From: Macrosoma leucophasiata
Taxonomy: Eukaryota; Arthropoda; Insecta; Lepidoptera; Hedylidae
Assembly: GCA_036365455.1 (NCBI GenBank)
Contig: JAWQUS010000009.1
Location: 402,001-466,000 of the forward strand
Reading direction: 5' to 3'
Length of the DNA stretch: 64,000 nucleotides
Shown here piece after piece: positions 1 to 9,857 of this stretch (its first letter is position 1; every line of letters begins with the position of its first letter). Below the pieces are notes generated by a model that was not told where the DNA came from, did no database searches, and saw nothing but the letters and a program-made list of their open reading frames with translations. The translations under genes and the position numbers were made by a program.

Positions 1-490
1 TCTGTGAAAATGGGACAAAATTTTGTAAAGGTTCACCAAATAAAGAAGTTAATAATGTTTGTTATTTATTTAAAAAACATAACCCGAAGAGAAACGAATC
101 AGCACAAAATTGTTCGTCTCGAAGTACAAGAAATAACAAATAAATTGAATCACAAACGTATGTCACCCGCAAACCCATAAAACGCTATTATAAAACGTTC
201 CGGTTTACGAGCGTGACCTTGAGTCGGTTGTAAAAAGAAAATTCAATCAGGCGCTGCAAACATTTGCCAAGTGATAACTCACCACTCAGCTGGTCTGTTG
301 AATGCTCATAATATTGAGTTGAAAAGTATCATAAGATGTTTAGTTTTCGATATTTATTTCGACCACAGAGCCGAAGTATCTTACGGCGTAAGACAATATA
401 TTAGGATTTAAAATTTTTATGTGATCCGTAATCTGCAATATCTATTTACATTTAATGTCAATTTGCATGAGTGCTTACTTTTTGTTTCGA
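1..490. other. Unassigned AT-rich sequence
   Basis: No coding frame or family recognised, apart from a diverged 63-bp segment (201-263) that recurs at 1717-1779. Confidence 0.4.
201..263 (+). repeat. Diverged 63-bp direct repeat, first copy
   Basis: Shares TTTACGAGCGT, TGTAAAAAG, AATTCAATCAGG and GCAAACAT, in the same order and spacing, with 1717-1779. The family was not recognised. Confidence 0.6.
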
Positions 491-492
491 TG

Positions 493-556
493 TAAAGTAT
501 TATGCCTCTGTGCTGGAAATTACAGGGCCGCACTAATGTACGGCACTATCGTGTTC
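493..556 (-). repeat. SINE-A fragment (old)
   Basis: Contains TATGCCTCTGTGCTGGAAAT and TACAGGGCCG of SINE-A in minus orientation. It is followed by a short plus-orientation piece (CACTATCGTGTTCC), so the remnant is rearranged. Confidence 0.55.
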
Positions 557-724
557 CAATAAATCTACCTGATGATAGATTTATATGTTTTTATTTCCCA
601 TTTTACCGTTTGTAAAACAGAATATGGAACATTCTGTTAATACCTATTTTTATTATTTAGTATTTTTTGAACCATTATTTATTTAATTTTTGTTTACTTT
701 GACATATTAATCAACGTATCAGTT

Positions 725-1268
725 CTTAGGTTTTCGCGAGCTACACTCATTGAAATAAAACTATTTTTACGGATTTATCTCGCGTATATTAAACTAAAAT
801 GATTTTTAAAATCAACCCGAAGTTTCGGTCGCCTTTCAGCTTCCGTGGTCCCGGGCAGACTGGGGTGACATTTGTCTGACAGAAATTTGAAAAAATTTTA
901 TGTAGCTACCTCCATCGATTTTGTAAACGCCTTGCGTAGCGTTCAGGATTAACACAATAATTACTTATGGTATCTTGAGGTCTTGCAGACTGCTGCGGCT
1001 GGGATTTAATCTTGCTAAGTATGGGATCCCATGATGTTGATAATCGCCATCCATCTTCTCTATTGAAATTGGGGTGTTTTTTAATTTCAATAGCCTTGCG
1101 TACCATTCGTGGAATGGGTTTGTGTTCTCTAGCGAGTATTTGAATTTTATCAAACCGTATGTAATGGTTCGGCTTATCCGCTATGTTTTCACAGACTTAA
1201 ATATTCATTATTTTAAAAATCATTTTAGTTTCATATACGCGAGATAAATCCGTAAAAATAGTTGTATT
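725..1268 (-). mobile_element. Penelope-like element, 5'-truncated with inverted terminal segment
   Basis: The left side runs through TTTTCGCGAGCT, ACGGATTTATCTCGCG and CGAAGTTTCGGTCGC. The right end carries the inverse (CGCGAGATAAATCCGT), giving the terminal inverted arrangement common in Penelope-like elements. A 14-bp direct repeat TCAACGTATCAGTT flanks it at 711-724 and 1269-1282, consistent with a target duplication. The left end has an extra roughly 28 nt that the right end lacks, like the one-sided extension seen in this class. The interior encodes the end of the Penelope ORF on the minus strand. Confidence 0.8.
906..1198 (-). pseudogene. Penelope-like polyprotein, C-terminal fragment
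   Basis: The minus-strand frame opens after an in-frame TAA near 1199 and ends at TAG 906-908. It contains FDKIQILAREHK and REAIEI-like VRKAIEIKKHPNFNREDGW. This signature follows the GIY-YIG endonuclease in Penelope-like retroelements. The RT and GIY-YIG domains are absent, so the copy is dead and 5'-truncated. The last residues (CVNPERY...) recur at 50305-50360, so the stop position is a family feature rather than a mutation. Confidence 0.75.
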
Positions 1269-1385
1269 TCAACGTATCAGTTGTTATTTGCCTTAATTTT
1301 ATATTTTGTAATTTAACCTATCACAAGCAAACTCTATTATTCCCAAGTGATTAAATGAATTTTTGAGTTTGAATTTGAATTTGAT

Positions 1386-1516
1386 GGAACACGATAGTGC
1401 TTAACACTACCATTTACCCCGGTAGGGACTGGCATGAAGATATATACAGGTAGTACTTAGGTAATGCGGTGGTGCCTACACCCCCAAGCTCAGTCACCGG
1501 AGCTCTACCATTAGTA
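1386..1516 (-). repeat. SINE-A, 5' half, interrupted by a LINE-J tail
   Basis: GAACACGATAGTGC...AACACTACCATTT, then TTAGGTAATGCGGTGGTGCC and CTCTACCATTAGT. A short LINE-J 3' end (GGTAGGGACTGGCATGAAG) is inserted at about 1416-1451 between the two halves. Confidence 0.75.
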
Positions 1517-1716
1517 GAAAATGTATACCTCTTAAAACAGGCGTGAACCAACGTACTTCAAATATTTTTTAGAAAACTATTTAGCCTTGAGCTAAATAAT
1601 AAATGAGCTAACACACAAAGCTACTGAGAAAACCGCCTGTACCATGTTTTTTATTTTTCATACTATCATAAATTCATGTTCTTAACTAAACAATGAAACG
1701 TTATTCTAAGCCGACT

Positions 1717-1779
1717 CAGTTTACGAGCGTAACCTGAGGCCGCCTGTAAAAAGTTAATTCAATCAGGTGTCGCAAACAT
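1717..1779 (+). repeat. Diverged 63-bp direct repeat, second copy
   Basis: Partner of 201-263. It lies just upstream of a GTTCCG repeat. Confidence 0.6.
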
Positions 1780-1798
1780 AATCTGGGCGAAAGCTTTC

Positions 1799-2413
1799 TG
1801 TTTTTAGGGTTCCGTGGTAAACAAGGAACCTTTATAGTTTCGCCGTGCCCGTCTGTCTGTCTGTATGTCCGTCCGCGGTTTAGCGCAAAAGCTGTTTGTA
1901 CTAGGGCAAGAGAGTTGAAATTTGGCGCAAGCATACACCTTAATTACGCCGACAATTGGTAGAATAAAAACATGAGATTTGTTTTATATATAGAGTACCT
2001 CCCGTACGTGTGACGCGCAAATATTTTTTTACTTTTCGTTTTCTATATAGTGTGGGATACCGTTGGATAGGTCTTTTAAAAATGTTAGGGGTGTGCAAAT
2101 ATCATTTTTCGATTTAGTTAACTGTTAGTAACTTATTAAGCTTCAAATCGCCAATTTACCAACTAAACGGATAACAATAATGTTAGAAATTCAAACGTTA
2201 CGGCAATAGTAGCTACACATAACGAAATTAAAAGGTAAACTTTCACACTTAAGTTGGCTTTACAAGTTTGCGAGTAATAGTCGATCAAATGTATTTGAAT
2301 TGAAAATTTTGAACAACTACATAGATTTTTTTTTTTCATTACAACTTTTACTCTGTAGCTACGGAACCCTACACTGCGCGTGGTCCGACATGCACTTGAC
2401 AGGTTTTTATAAT
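1799..2413 (+). repeat. GTTCCG dispersed repeat
   Basis: Begins TTTTTAGGGTTCCGTGG, followed by a CTGT-rich stretch and CGCGGTTTAGCGCAAAA. It ends TACGGAACCCTACACTGCG and ACTTGACAGGTTTTT. The outer AGGGTTCCGTA and TACGGAACCCT are inverted relative to each other. A near-collinear copy lies at 16581-17210. This type of repeat is widespread in Lepidoptera; no coding capacity is seen. Confidence 0.75.
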
Positions 2414-2609
2414 ATGCTGGCAACGGATATTGCGTGAATTTATCACAAGAGGTGCTAGTGTAGTGTGAGGTATGTGAAATGTCACTTGTCACTGATTGAG
2501 GGGCGGCTGCATGGAATTATTCTTTCAGTTTACCTATCTGAGATGTTAGAAGATGTTCAGTTTGAAACAAATGTCTAATTAAGGAATAAACGAGTTACGG
2601 GTAATGAAC

Positions 2610-2700
2610 GGTTAGGTGTGTCAGGAATATCTGGCGGAATATCTGGCGCTTCACACTCTCTGCCTATCCCGTTAGGAACCTGGCGTGAAGATACACACGG
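2610..2700 (+). repeat. LINE-J 3' end (decayed)
   Basis: Reads ...CACACTCTCTGCCTATCCC, GTTAGGAACCTGGCGTGAAG, ATACACAC. This is the C-terminal codons, stop and short tail of LINE-J. An internal ATATCTGGCG is duplicated. Confidence 0.65.
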
Positions 2701-2760
2701 GTAATGAATATCAGTGCTTAAAAAGTGGAACTTAAAACATATGTCTCTAACTTGAGACCT

Positions 2761-2816
2761 TTTTTAGGGTTCCGTACCTTAAAAGGAAAAAAGGAAAACT
2801 TATAGGATCACTTGTG

Positions 2817-2851
<35 letters not shown>

Positions 2852-3399
2852 CACAGCCAATTTGCGCCGAAACTACTCGACCGATTGAGTTGAAAATTGA
2901 TGAATATATGTAAATTTGTGACCCAAAGATTAACACGTCAAGTAAAATAGTAAATTTTAAACAAGGGGGCCACTTTCGGGATGTAAATCAGAAAATTAAA
3001 AAAAAATCGTAAACTGTGTCGTGTGATATATCAAATGAAAGAGGTTATTGTCAGCATCTCAGATATATTTTTTTTATAATCTTTACATTAACAAATTTGA
3101 AGTTTTTAAGAAAAACGACGAAAATTGACCATTCCCCTCCCCCCCATCTCCAACACTACTGAACTTAAAATTTTGAAAAAAATGTGGAAAATAGTTGTTT
3201 GCCTATAGATTACTGGAAAACCTATAAGAAGTTTGAGTATTCAAATTAAATCGAAACTTCTTAATAATACAACCCCCCCCTGCCGGTACCACCGTAACCG
3301 CTATGTCCCTGCATTTAAATCTGTAATATTTTCGAAAATATTTATTTAAATTACGGAACCCTCACCACGCGAGTCGAACTCGCACTTGTCCGGTTTTTT
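2761..3399 (+). repeat. GTTCCG dispersed repeat, second subtype
   Basis: Begins TTTTTAGGGTTCCGTACC with a (CTGT)n run at about 2818-2845. It ends ATTACGGAACCCTCACCACG and GCACTTGTCCGGTTTTTTG. The interior differs from the 1799 copy. Confidence 0.7.
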
Positions 3400-3839
3400 G
3401 AACAGATGGGACTGTGCAACAATGTGATGTGCTCGATAGGTATATTAGTTATGATTAAATTGTAAATTGTACCATAACGCCCGCCTGTATAATTCAGGAC
3501 GTCACTCGTCAGTGGCGCCGACCTCATTGATTATGTATTATCTCATTTAGGTTTTAATATACGCCTGTCACTTACTACACGATAGTAAGAATCAGATACG
3601 CTCATAATGTCATAAAAAATACAAATCTCACATTTGTTTATTTCTATTTTCTCCTCTCTTTTTTTATTTTCTCCTCGGTAGCCTAGACGTTTTTTTTTTG
3701 TTGTAAAAAAGAAACTTTGTTTATAAAACAAAATGTTGAAGATACAGTCCAACAACGTAATTTTCCCTATCTATTGAAAACTATGAAATATTAAGACCAA
3801 AATCTACCAATTTATATATTTTTTTGTCAAACGCGTTCA
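3400..3839. other. Unassigned AT-rich sequence
   Basis: Low-complexity T-rich tracts. No gene or family recognised. Confidence 0.4.
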
Positions 3840-6090
3840 TAGAATAGAATAGAATAGAATATTCTTTATTGTACACCAATAATTTTTACAAAAATAAAAT
3901 TAGATGCATAGCAAATAGGCAATACAACCAGGCGGTCTTATCGCTTAAAGCGATCTCTTCCAGACTACCTGTAGGTGGAAGGAGACTTTTGATTTGGTTA
4001 AGACGGTAGGGGTCTACAGGTTAAATAAATAATACGTACAGTAATTAAATTAATAAAATACAAAGTATAAAACATATATAGATAAACAACATTGGATAGA
4101 TATATACATAATAATACAGCAATATTATAGGTAATTAAGAGCAATACTAATTTTTAGCTAGGTAGTACTCATTGAGCTGTTTTTTGAAAGACTCAAGAGT
4201 CTGAGCTTGACGAATTTTTAACGGCAAGGTATTCCACAATCGCACTGCCGTAACTGTGAAAGAATTGGAAATAAAGGAAGAGGAGTGTAGAGGTATTTGA
4301 AGAAGAAGATTTTCTGTAGATCGGAGGGAGAGGGAATTTGTATGACAAAGGAAATTGAAGCGACTTTTGAGGTAATCGGGGGTACGAGGTAAGAATAGTA
4401 GACAGTAAAGAAGAGAGAGAATGTGAGTATTCCTGCAAAGGGATATAGGAAGCCACTTGAGCTCAGCGCGAAATTTAGAAACGTGGTCATATTTGCGCAA
4501 GCCAAATATGAACCGTATGCAAAGGTTTTGGAGTCGCTCAAGTTTATTTAGTTGCTCCTGTGTAAGGTCGAGATAAGATATGTCGGCGTAGTCTAATATA
4601 GGGAGTAGTATAGATCGAGCAAGCGCAACCTTAGTGGAGGTAGGCGAAAAGTTTTGCAATCGTCTAAGAGAGCCGATCGCTCCGAAGATTTTCCTACTAA
4701 CTTCGGATATCTGCGGAGTCCAAGTAAGACACCTATCGATGATCACGCCGAGGTCCTTAGCTTTATCACAAAAAGGTATTGGCGTACCGTTAAGGATGAC
4801 TTGAGGTATTCTAGTCCAGTCAATTTTGGACAGCATCCGAGAGCTGCCAACAATGATCGCCTGAGTCTTTAAAGGATTGATGTTGAGGCCCAAAGATTGA
4901 CTCCATTTGGAAATGTGAGCCAAATCATTGTTGACAATTTGAATAGCTTCGGACAAATCTGTTAATTTGGCTTGTTGATAAATTTGGAGGTCGTCAGCAT
5001 ACAGGTGGTAGAGAGAAGTAAGGTTTTGAGAAATTATATTGATGAATGTAGAAAAAAGGAATGGAGACAACACGCCACCTTGAGGTACACCGGCAGTAAC
5101 GTCACACCACGAGGAAAAAGTACCGTCCACTTGTATACACTGCCGGCGACCAAATAAGTAACTTTGAAACCAATCAATCACTGTCGGAGATATGTTAAGA
5201 GAACGGAGAATCGCAAGTAAAAAATCGTAATCGACATTATTAAATGCGTTGCTGAAATCTAATAACACAAGCACCGTCAACTGTTGGCTCTCCATGCCTG
5301 CTCTTAAGTCCTCAGTGATGTTGACAAGTGCAGTAGTCGTACTATGACCCTGCCGAAAACCAGATTGGAAGGGATTGTAAAGATGATGATTGGACATAAA
5401 AGAGTTTAACTGATTATGAACCAGTCGCTCAAGAACTTTAGATAAGAAGGGAAGAATGGATATGGGTCGAAAATCGGAAAAAGATTGTGGATTGGATTTT
5501 TTAGGTAAAGGTATGAGGTGCGCATCTTTCCAACAGGATGGGAAGGAACAAGTGAAAATGGAAAAGTTAAGTAAGGAAGTTATGATTGGGGTTAGTATAT
5601 CAATAATCGGCAGGATCATTTTACGACTCACCATATCACTACCAACTGCATTCGATTCTATTCCAAGGATATTCTTCTTAACATCACGATCAGTGAATTG
5701 AATAAAATTGAAGACGGGTGAGTCGGGAGCTGCACGCAAAGAAAGAAGTCTTATTGTATTCTTTTTAGTGTCTCCATCAACGCAGGTGGACGAAGCAAAA
5801 TGTAAATTTAAGAGGTCCAGATTAATGTTATTACTGAGAAGAAATGAAGAGTCAAAACGTGATTTTCCAACTCCCAATGACTTTAAAAATTTCCATACCT
5901 TAGCAGGATCATCAATAGACACAGATTTATGAATGTGGCGTCGTTGTGCATCTCTACACACCTTGTTGCAACGGTTCCGAATACAGACGTATTTATCACG
6001 ATTCTCCCTACTGTTATTATGTTTTAATTTTACTCTGGCCTGATTTTTCTTTGTTATTAAGTTTCTTATGTCATCCGTTAACCACATTAA
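3840..6090 (-). mobile_element. CR1-group LINE, 5'-truncated
   Basis: The element reads on the minus strand. Its 3' end (3840-3862) is four ATTCT units ending ATTCTATG, recalling the ATTCTRTG tail of CR1 elements. About 280 bp of 3' UTR separate this tail from the ORF stop. Upstream of the first ATG there is an in-frame TGA within two codons, and the endonuclease domain is absent, so the 5' truncation lies at about 6088. No clear target duplication was found. Confidence 0.8.
4147..6087 (-). CDS. LINE reverse transcriptase (open frame, no endonuclease)
   Basis: A 646-codon uninterrupted frame encodes the RT that would copy LINE RNA at the target site. Visible RT blocks: LIPLPKK...DFRPIS (residues about 191-210), QSGFRQGHSTTTAL (241-254), LLDFSNAF with catalytic Asp (about 275-282), GVPQGGVLSP (333-342) and the YADD catalytic box (363-366). 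The C-terminal LWNTLPLKIRQA (from about 617) is typical of CR1-group and related LINEs. A complete ORF2 of this group would be several hundred residues longer, with an N-terminal APE-type endonuclease. Here the protein starts just after it, at WLTDDIR, so the copy is not autonomous. Absence of stops or frameshifts implies recent insertion. Assignment within CR1/jockey-related clades is uncertain. Confidence 0.85.
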   Translation of the reverse strand: MWLTDDIRNLITKKNQARVKLKHNNSRENRDKYVCIRNRCNKVCRDAQRRHIHKSVSIDDPAKVWKFLKSLGVGKSRFDSSFLLSNNINLDLLNLHFASSTCVDGDTKKNTIRLLSLRAAPDSPVFNFIQFTDRDVKKNILGIESNAVGSDMVSRKMILPIIDILTPIITSLLNFSIFTCSFPSCWKDAHLIPLPKKSNPQSFSDFRPISILPFLSKVLERLVHNQLNSFMSNHHLYNPFQSGFRQGHSTTTALVNITEDLRAGMESQQLTVLVLLDFSNAFNNVDYDFLLAILRSLNISPTVIDWFQSYLFGRRQCIQVDGTFSSWCDVTAGVPQGGVLSPFLFSTFINIISQNLTSLYHLYADDLQIYQQAKLTDLSEAIQIVNNDLAHISKWSQSLGLNINPLKTQAIIVGSSRMLSKIDWTRIPQVILNGTPIPFCDKAKDLGVIIDRCLTWTPQISEVSRKIFGAIGSLRRLQNFSPTSTKVALARSILLPILDYADISYLDLTQEQLNKLERLQNLCIRFIFGLRKYDHVSKFRAELKWLPISLCRNTHILSLLYCLLFLPRTPDYLKSRFNFLCHTNSLSLRSTENLLLQIPLHSSSFISNSFTVTAVRLWNTLPLKIRQAQTLESFKKQLNEYYLAKN

Positions 6091-6098
6091 TCAATTAT

Positions 6099-6132
6099 CA
6101 ATTTATTATAATCATATTATTATAATAAATTG
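6099..6132. repeat. Perfect inverted repeat, 14-bp stem, 6-nt loop
   Basis: CAATTTATTATAAT and its exact inverse around CATATT, immediately outside the truncated 5' end of the CR1-group LINE. Confidence 0.85.
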
Positions 6133-6675
6133 AAATCCTCAAAATTCTCCTCAATATCTTCATTGTGTATTCCATTTGTAAATCATACGTGATTAACCAG
6201 TCAAATCTCAGAAGATCCAAACATCAACATACCGTATCGTTGGCCAAACAGAGAGTAATTCGCGGATTAATTATAAATGCTAAGCTACACGTGACGAGTT
6301 TACTAATAAAGGGATCTCAGTCCGCTTGAGCTCTCTTCACACGAACCCGCGCATCCAGAAATATGGCTCTCGGTAACTCTTGACTGTCTTGAGAAGCCGG
6401 GATTATTGCTTTCTACGCCCAATTTGCACTTGATCTGTTACGATTAAATGAGTTTAATTTGTTTTCAGAACTCCTTTTATTGTTATAGCAATTATTTCGC
6501 AATCGACCAATGATGAAGGGTCATAGAAAGTTTTCGAATTGAGTCGCGACTTACACTCTTATTATCAAAAAGTCTAAGTCGTGTTTTTGTAATGGATAAA
6601 TTGTAAATGCTACGGAACTAATGCTAAAAACCTACATTCATAAAAAATACGCTATCTCAAACCAACCAAACAATT
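6133..6675. other. Unassigned sequence
   Basis: No gene or repeat family recognised. Confidence 0.4.
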
Positions 6676-6713
6676 TTAAGCAAATGTTATCTTAAAAGAT
6701 AACATTTGCTTAA
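6676..6713. repeat. Near-perfect palindrome, 18-bp arms, 2-nt centre
   Basis: Arms contain AAGCAAATGTTATCTT and its exact inverse around AA, extended by two T-A pairs on the outside. Confidence 0.9.
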
Positions 6714-6733
6714 CTTTACATCTTTTAAGGGAT

Positions 6734-7301
6734 TGATGTAATCCCCGAAGAGGTAAGCAGAGGTAAATGCATGCATATGCATACAAACACCCTCGATTGG
6801 CCGGTTTTTAGCCCATGCAACAGGTGGCGAGCCTGTTGACATCTCTGGGCACATTACCTAACTCCTAGGTACTGGAAAAATTCTAGAAAATGAAAAATTC
6901 CGACTTGAACCCGAGACAAAGGACCTCGCAACGTTATTTCTGACCCAGGATCTCAGCGCAGTTTTTTTTTTAATGTAATGGAAGTGGCAAACAAGCATGC
7001 AGTTATTTTTATCACATTGATGTTAAGTGATGACTGCAGCCTATAGACACCCACACAAAGACCGAGGTCAAAATGCAGATGCGTTACCACTCCTGAGGCC
7101 TAAGGTGTTATGCCTCTGTGCCGGAAATTAGAGAGCCGTTCATCACCACCTGACCGGAACACGATAGTGCTGAACACTACCATTTAGCGGCATGTATATT
7201 AGGTAATGCGGTGGTGCCTATGCCCGCGAGCTCCGTCACTGGAGCTCTACCACCAGTAGAAACTGTGTGTGTGAAGTGGCCTACTACCACTAGACTAAGA
7301 C
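6734..7301 (-). repeat. SINE-C interrupted by SINE-A
   Basis: TAATCCCCGAAGAGGTAAGC through CAGGATCTCAGCGCAG (6734-6961) is SINE-C. Its tRNA-like head resumes as AAGTGGCCTACTACCACTAG after about 7273. The SINE-A at 6962-7257 lies between them. Confidence 0.75.
6962..7257 (-). repeat. SINE-A, full length
   Basis: T-run followed by AATGTAATGGAAGTGGC, ending CTCTACCACCAGT. Inserted in SINE-C. Confidence 0.9.
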
Positions 7302-7330
7302 CGTTAATAATAGTAATCAATAATACGTTA

Positions 7331-7445
7331 GAGGTGGCGACGCTTCTGCATTTTGAGTAGACGTCTATAGGCTGCAGTCATCACTTAACGTCAATGTGAG
7401 TGAGCTGCATGCTTGTTTCTCACCTTACTTGCTTCCATAATAAAC
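7331..7445 (+). repeat. SINE-A 3' part
   Basis: TCTATAGGCTGCAGTCATCA, TTAACGTCAATGTGAG and GCTTCCATAATAAA, in inverted orientation to the neighbouring copy. Confidence 0.8.
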
Positions 7446-7977
7446 TTTTATATCATCAATCTAAAAAAATCACACAAGTTCAGCGTTTAACGTTTCTTTA
7501 TAAACTAAATGTTATCATTTAGGTTTAAAGTAAAACACTAAAGAGACTTTGCCTCATAACAATTTTAAATACAGCGTACAGTACACATCCAAGTGGCCAT
7601 TACCGTGGACGTCTATGACATTACCGAGCATTACCCGCCATCGCCATCGCCATCGAATCTGCATCGCTAACGAGCCCCCTTCCTGTTTATCGTTCTAAAC
7701 GGATTTAGTTAAGCGATTTATTGCTGACTGAATGGATAACGATATAGCTAAATGGTATTGCGAGTTAAGCCCTGTAATATTTTATGTCTATTGATTGGAG
7801 TGATTTCATGTTGTTTGAATAAAATTGTGTTACTTGACTGATTGTTGGCGTTGGGACGAGACGACCCATCGCCCGAACAACAGTCAACCGAACAGTAACG
7901 CAACAGCTAAAACTATAAAATTAAATAATATCACAATAAATTTCATAGTAGGTACGCTTTCTGTGCAACCCGGACGT
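7446..7977. other. Unassigned sequence
   Basis: Contains a short run of CCATCG repeats near 7650. No gene recognised. Confidence 0.4.
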
Positions 7978-8045
7978 GTAGTGTCATGTTTGGAGATGGC
8001 CGCTTCTATTTGCTGCGACAATAGGTACGCATTGTTCGCCGAAGT
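7978..8045 (+). repeat. Family K, left part
   Basis: ATGTTTGGAGATGGCCG...GCGACAATAGG matches the left part of the copies at 9858 and 10619. Confidence 0.6.
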
Positions 8046-8311
8046 ACTATGTATATGTCACGTTATTGAGGTATAACAGGATCTAAGTGACATCGAGATA
8101 CGCGACAAGGTATGTGAATTTTGCTGCTTCACTAAGTTTACTAGGTGAGTATTATGTGTCGGATATTTTTCGTCAATATATACCTTGAGTATTTCGTTGA
8201 AATATTCATGTATATTCAGAACATCAAAAATATTATGACTGCAATCTATCGTCATCTGAACCCACAAATATAATAGCCCACAACGGTCTCTATCTATCGT
8301 AACAATAAAAA

Positions 8312-8511
8312 GAATACGCTTACACTCACAGCCTTACACTAGGTATAAACCTGTGTCGTGGATGCCAATGTACACATGCAACACATACACAAACACCCAG
8401 ACCCGGAACAAATATCTGTAGGCCATATAAATATTTGTCCCGGTGCGGGGCTCGAACTCGCAACCCTTCGAATCAAACGGTCGTCTCACACCGCTGAACT
8501 ATATGGGTCGT
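8312..8511 (-). repeat. SINE-B
   Basis: Reads from the tail AATACGCTTACACTCACAGC to the tRNA-like head (GGGGCTCGAACTCGCAACCC, ending ATGGGTCG). Box B is recognisable on the minus strand. Confidence 0.85.
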
Positions 8512-8516
8512 AAAAA

Positions 8517-8600
8517 AAATGGACCCTGTCCTTCCAAGTCTTTATGATTCTACCCCGGGATGAGTTGACAGCCTGAGTGATAGATCGAGAGATAAGTGGA
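8517..8600 (+). repeat. Family K, right part
   Basis: ATGGACCCTGTCCTTCCAAG and CCCGGGATGAG...GACAGCCTGAGTGATAG, as in the 9858 copy. Confidence 0.6.
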
Positions 8601-8810
8601 TGATTATTATGCTAAATTTTGTTAGTATAAAATACAATTTTATTAATAGTTCTTCTTCTTTGCCGTTTCACTCTTGGCAGAGCGGTCGTGGTCGTCAGTC
8701 AGGAACAGGGTGAGTGATAAGTTTTACACTCATGAACTGGGTAGTTTGTTGCCGCCTTGATTTGATCTGTCCATCTCAACGGGGATCTGCCTCGCGGTCT
8801 GGTACATTCC

Positions 8811-9103
8811 ACTTTTTTTTTTTTTTTTTTTAGTTTGGGCTTTTTGTAGGCGGCCTGTCTCGAGACGGCACGGCGCTCCAGCCTTTAAAGTTAGCGCAAC
8901 TGCCTAAGGGTGGTCACCCTTAGGCAGTTGCATGCGGGTCCGTGCCTCGGCTTAGGACGTTGCGGAGAGACATATGAGACATATGCGATTATGGGCGGTG
9001 CAACTTTCGCTCTACTCCATTCGGTTGGTGATAACCGCAATGTCATCGGCCTCGCGGGGCCGGAGATAGGGTCGGGATCAGGGGCGGGCGCGGCGTGACT
9101 TTT
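8811..9103 (-). mobile_element. GC-rich retroelement copy with poly(A), nested in RTE
   Basis: Minus strand: GC-rich sequence ending CCCAAACT then a poly(A) of about 18 nt. ACTTTT is present at both borders (8811-8816, 9098-9103) and fits a target duplication. The same position in the RTE reading frame closes perfectly when this piece is removed. It contains a perfect hairpin at 8896-8931. Family not identified; a 5'-truncated LINE 3' UTR is likely. Confidence 0.7.
8896..8931. repeat. Perfect hairpin, 17-bp stem, 2-nt loop
   Basis: GCAACTGCCTAAGGGTG / CACCCTTAGGCAGTTGC separated by GT, near the 3' end of the nested retroelement. Confidence 0.9.
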
Positions 9104-9340
9104 CCCTGCACTACTAGACGTTCTATGGAGTCATTGTTGCGCCGCAATACATGTCCAAAGAAAGTAAGGATGCGGGTTTGTACAATAGACGAGAAACGCT
9201 GTCGGATGCCGAGCTCGTTAAGTATGGAGGCGTTCGTACTGTACTCTGTCCACGACACCCTGAGCGTTCTCCTCCAGCACCACATCACGTCATTATTAGT
9301 ATTGAGGTAAAAATGTTTGAGATGTGAATTTTCGTCCAAA

Positions 9341-9857
9341 TAACCGTAGCACGTTTGGTCAAATCTTTCAAATCATAATTTCTTTGAATATAATATCACC
9401 CTTAAACAGGATTAATTGAAATAAGCGCATCACCTCTTGCAGGCAGCCTCACCATATCAATTCCAACATTTTCTTCTCTGACTTTTAACCTTGGTAAATA
9501 ACCCAAAAAGAAAACAAAAACATGTTTTCAAAAGTTTAAAAGAGCATTGCCGCCGCTGCGTCATCTTACAATCCCGCTCCTCGCTGCAGGTGGCTATATT
9601 TTGCCTAGGCAAAGGTGCATGGCATACCTACGCTCAGAGAAATGCCAGTTTGAAAACAAAAAAAATAATTTAGTATGGGAAAATTTTAATAACTTTGATT
9701 TTTAAGAAGTCGTAGAATAAATGTTGTTGGAATTGATTTAGATAGACTTCCTGCAAGAGAACCCTATATAAAATCATGATACATCCTTAACCAAAAACAA
9801 TCGTATCGCAATATAGACGATAACGTATCAAGAACGTAATTCAAATATACTTAATAC
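9341..9857. other. Unassigned sequence
   Basis: No gene or family recognised. Confidence 0.4.

Larger units (their letters stand above)
8640..9340 (-). mobile_element. RTE-clade LINE 3' region, interrupted
   Basis: Minus strand: WCWRRTLRVSWTE...ILTFFGHVLRRNNDSIERL (9300-9110) continues as RGRSPLRWTDQIKAA (about 8800-8760) once the 8817-9097 insertion is skipped. These are the C-terminal motifs of RTE/BovB-type LINEs. The 3' end is CTCTGCCAAGAGTGAAACGG followed by AAGAAGAAG. Confidence 0.8.

Noticed and set aside
840..930. Hammerhead ribozyme in the Penelope-like terminal sequence
   Set aside because: I looked for a CTGANGA...GAAA core and did not see one. A covariance-model search would be needed to decide.
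725..1268. Simple MITE or fold-back DNA transposon
   Set aside because: The coding frame has Penelope C-terminal motifs and the duplication length is variable between copies (9-14 bp), unlike a cut-and-paste transposon.
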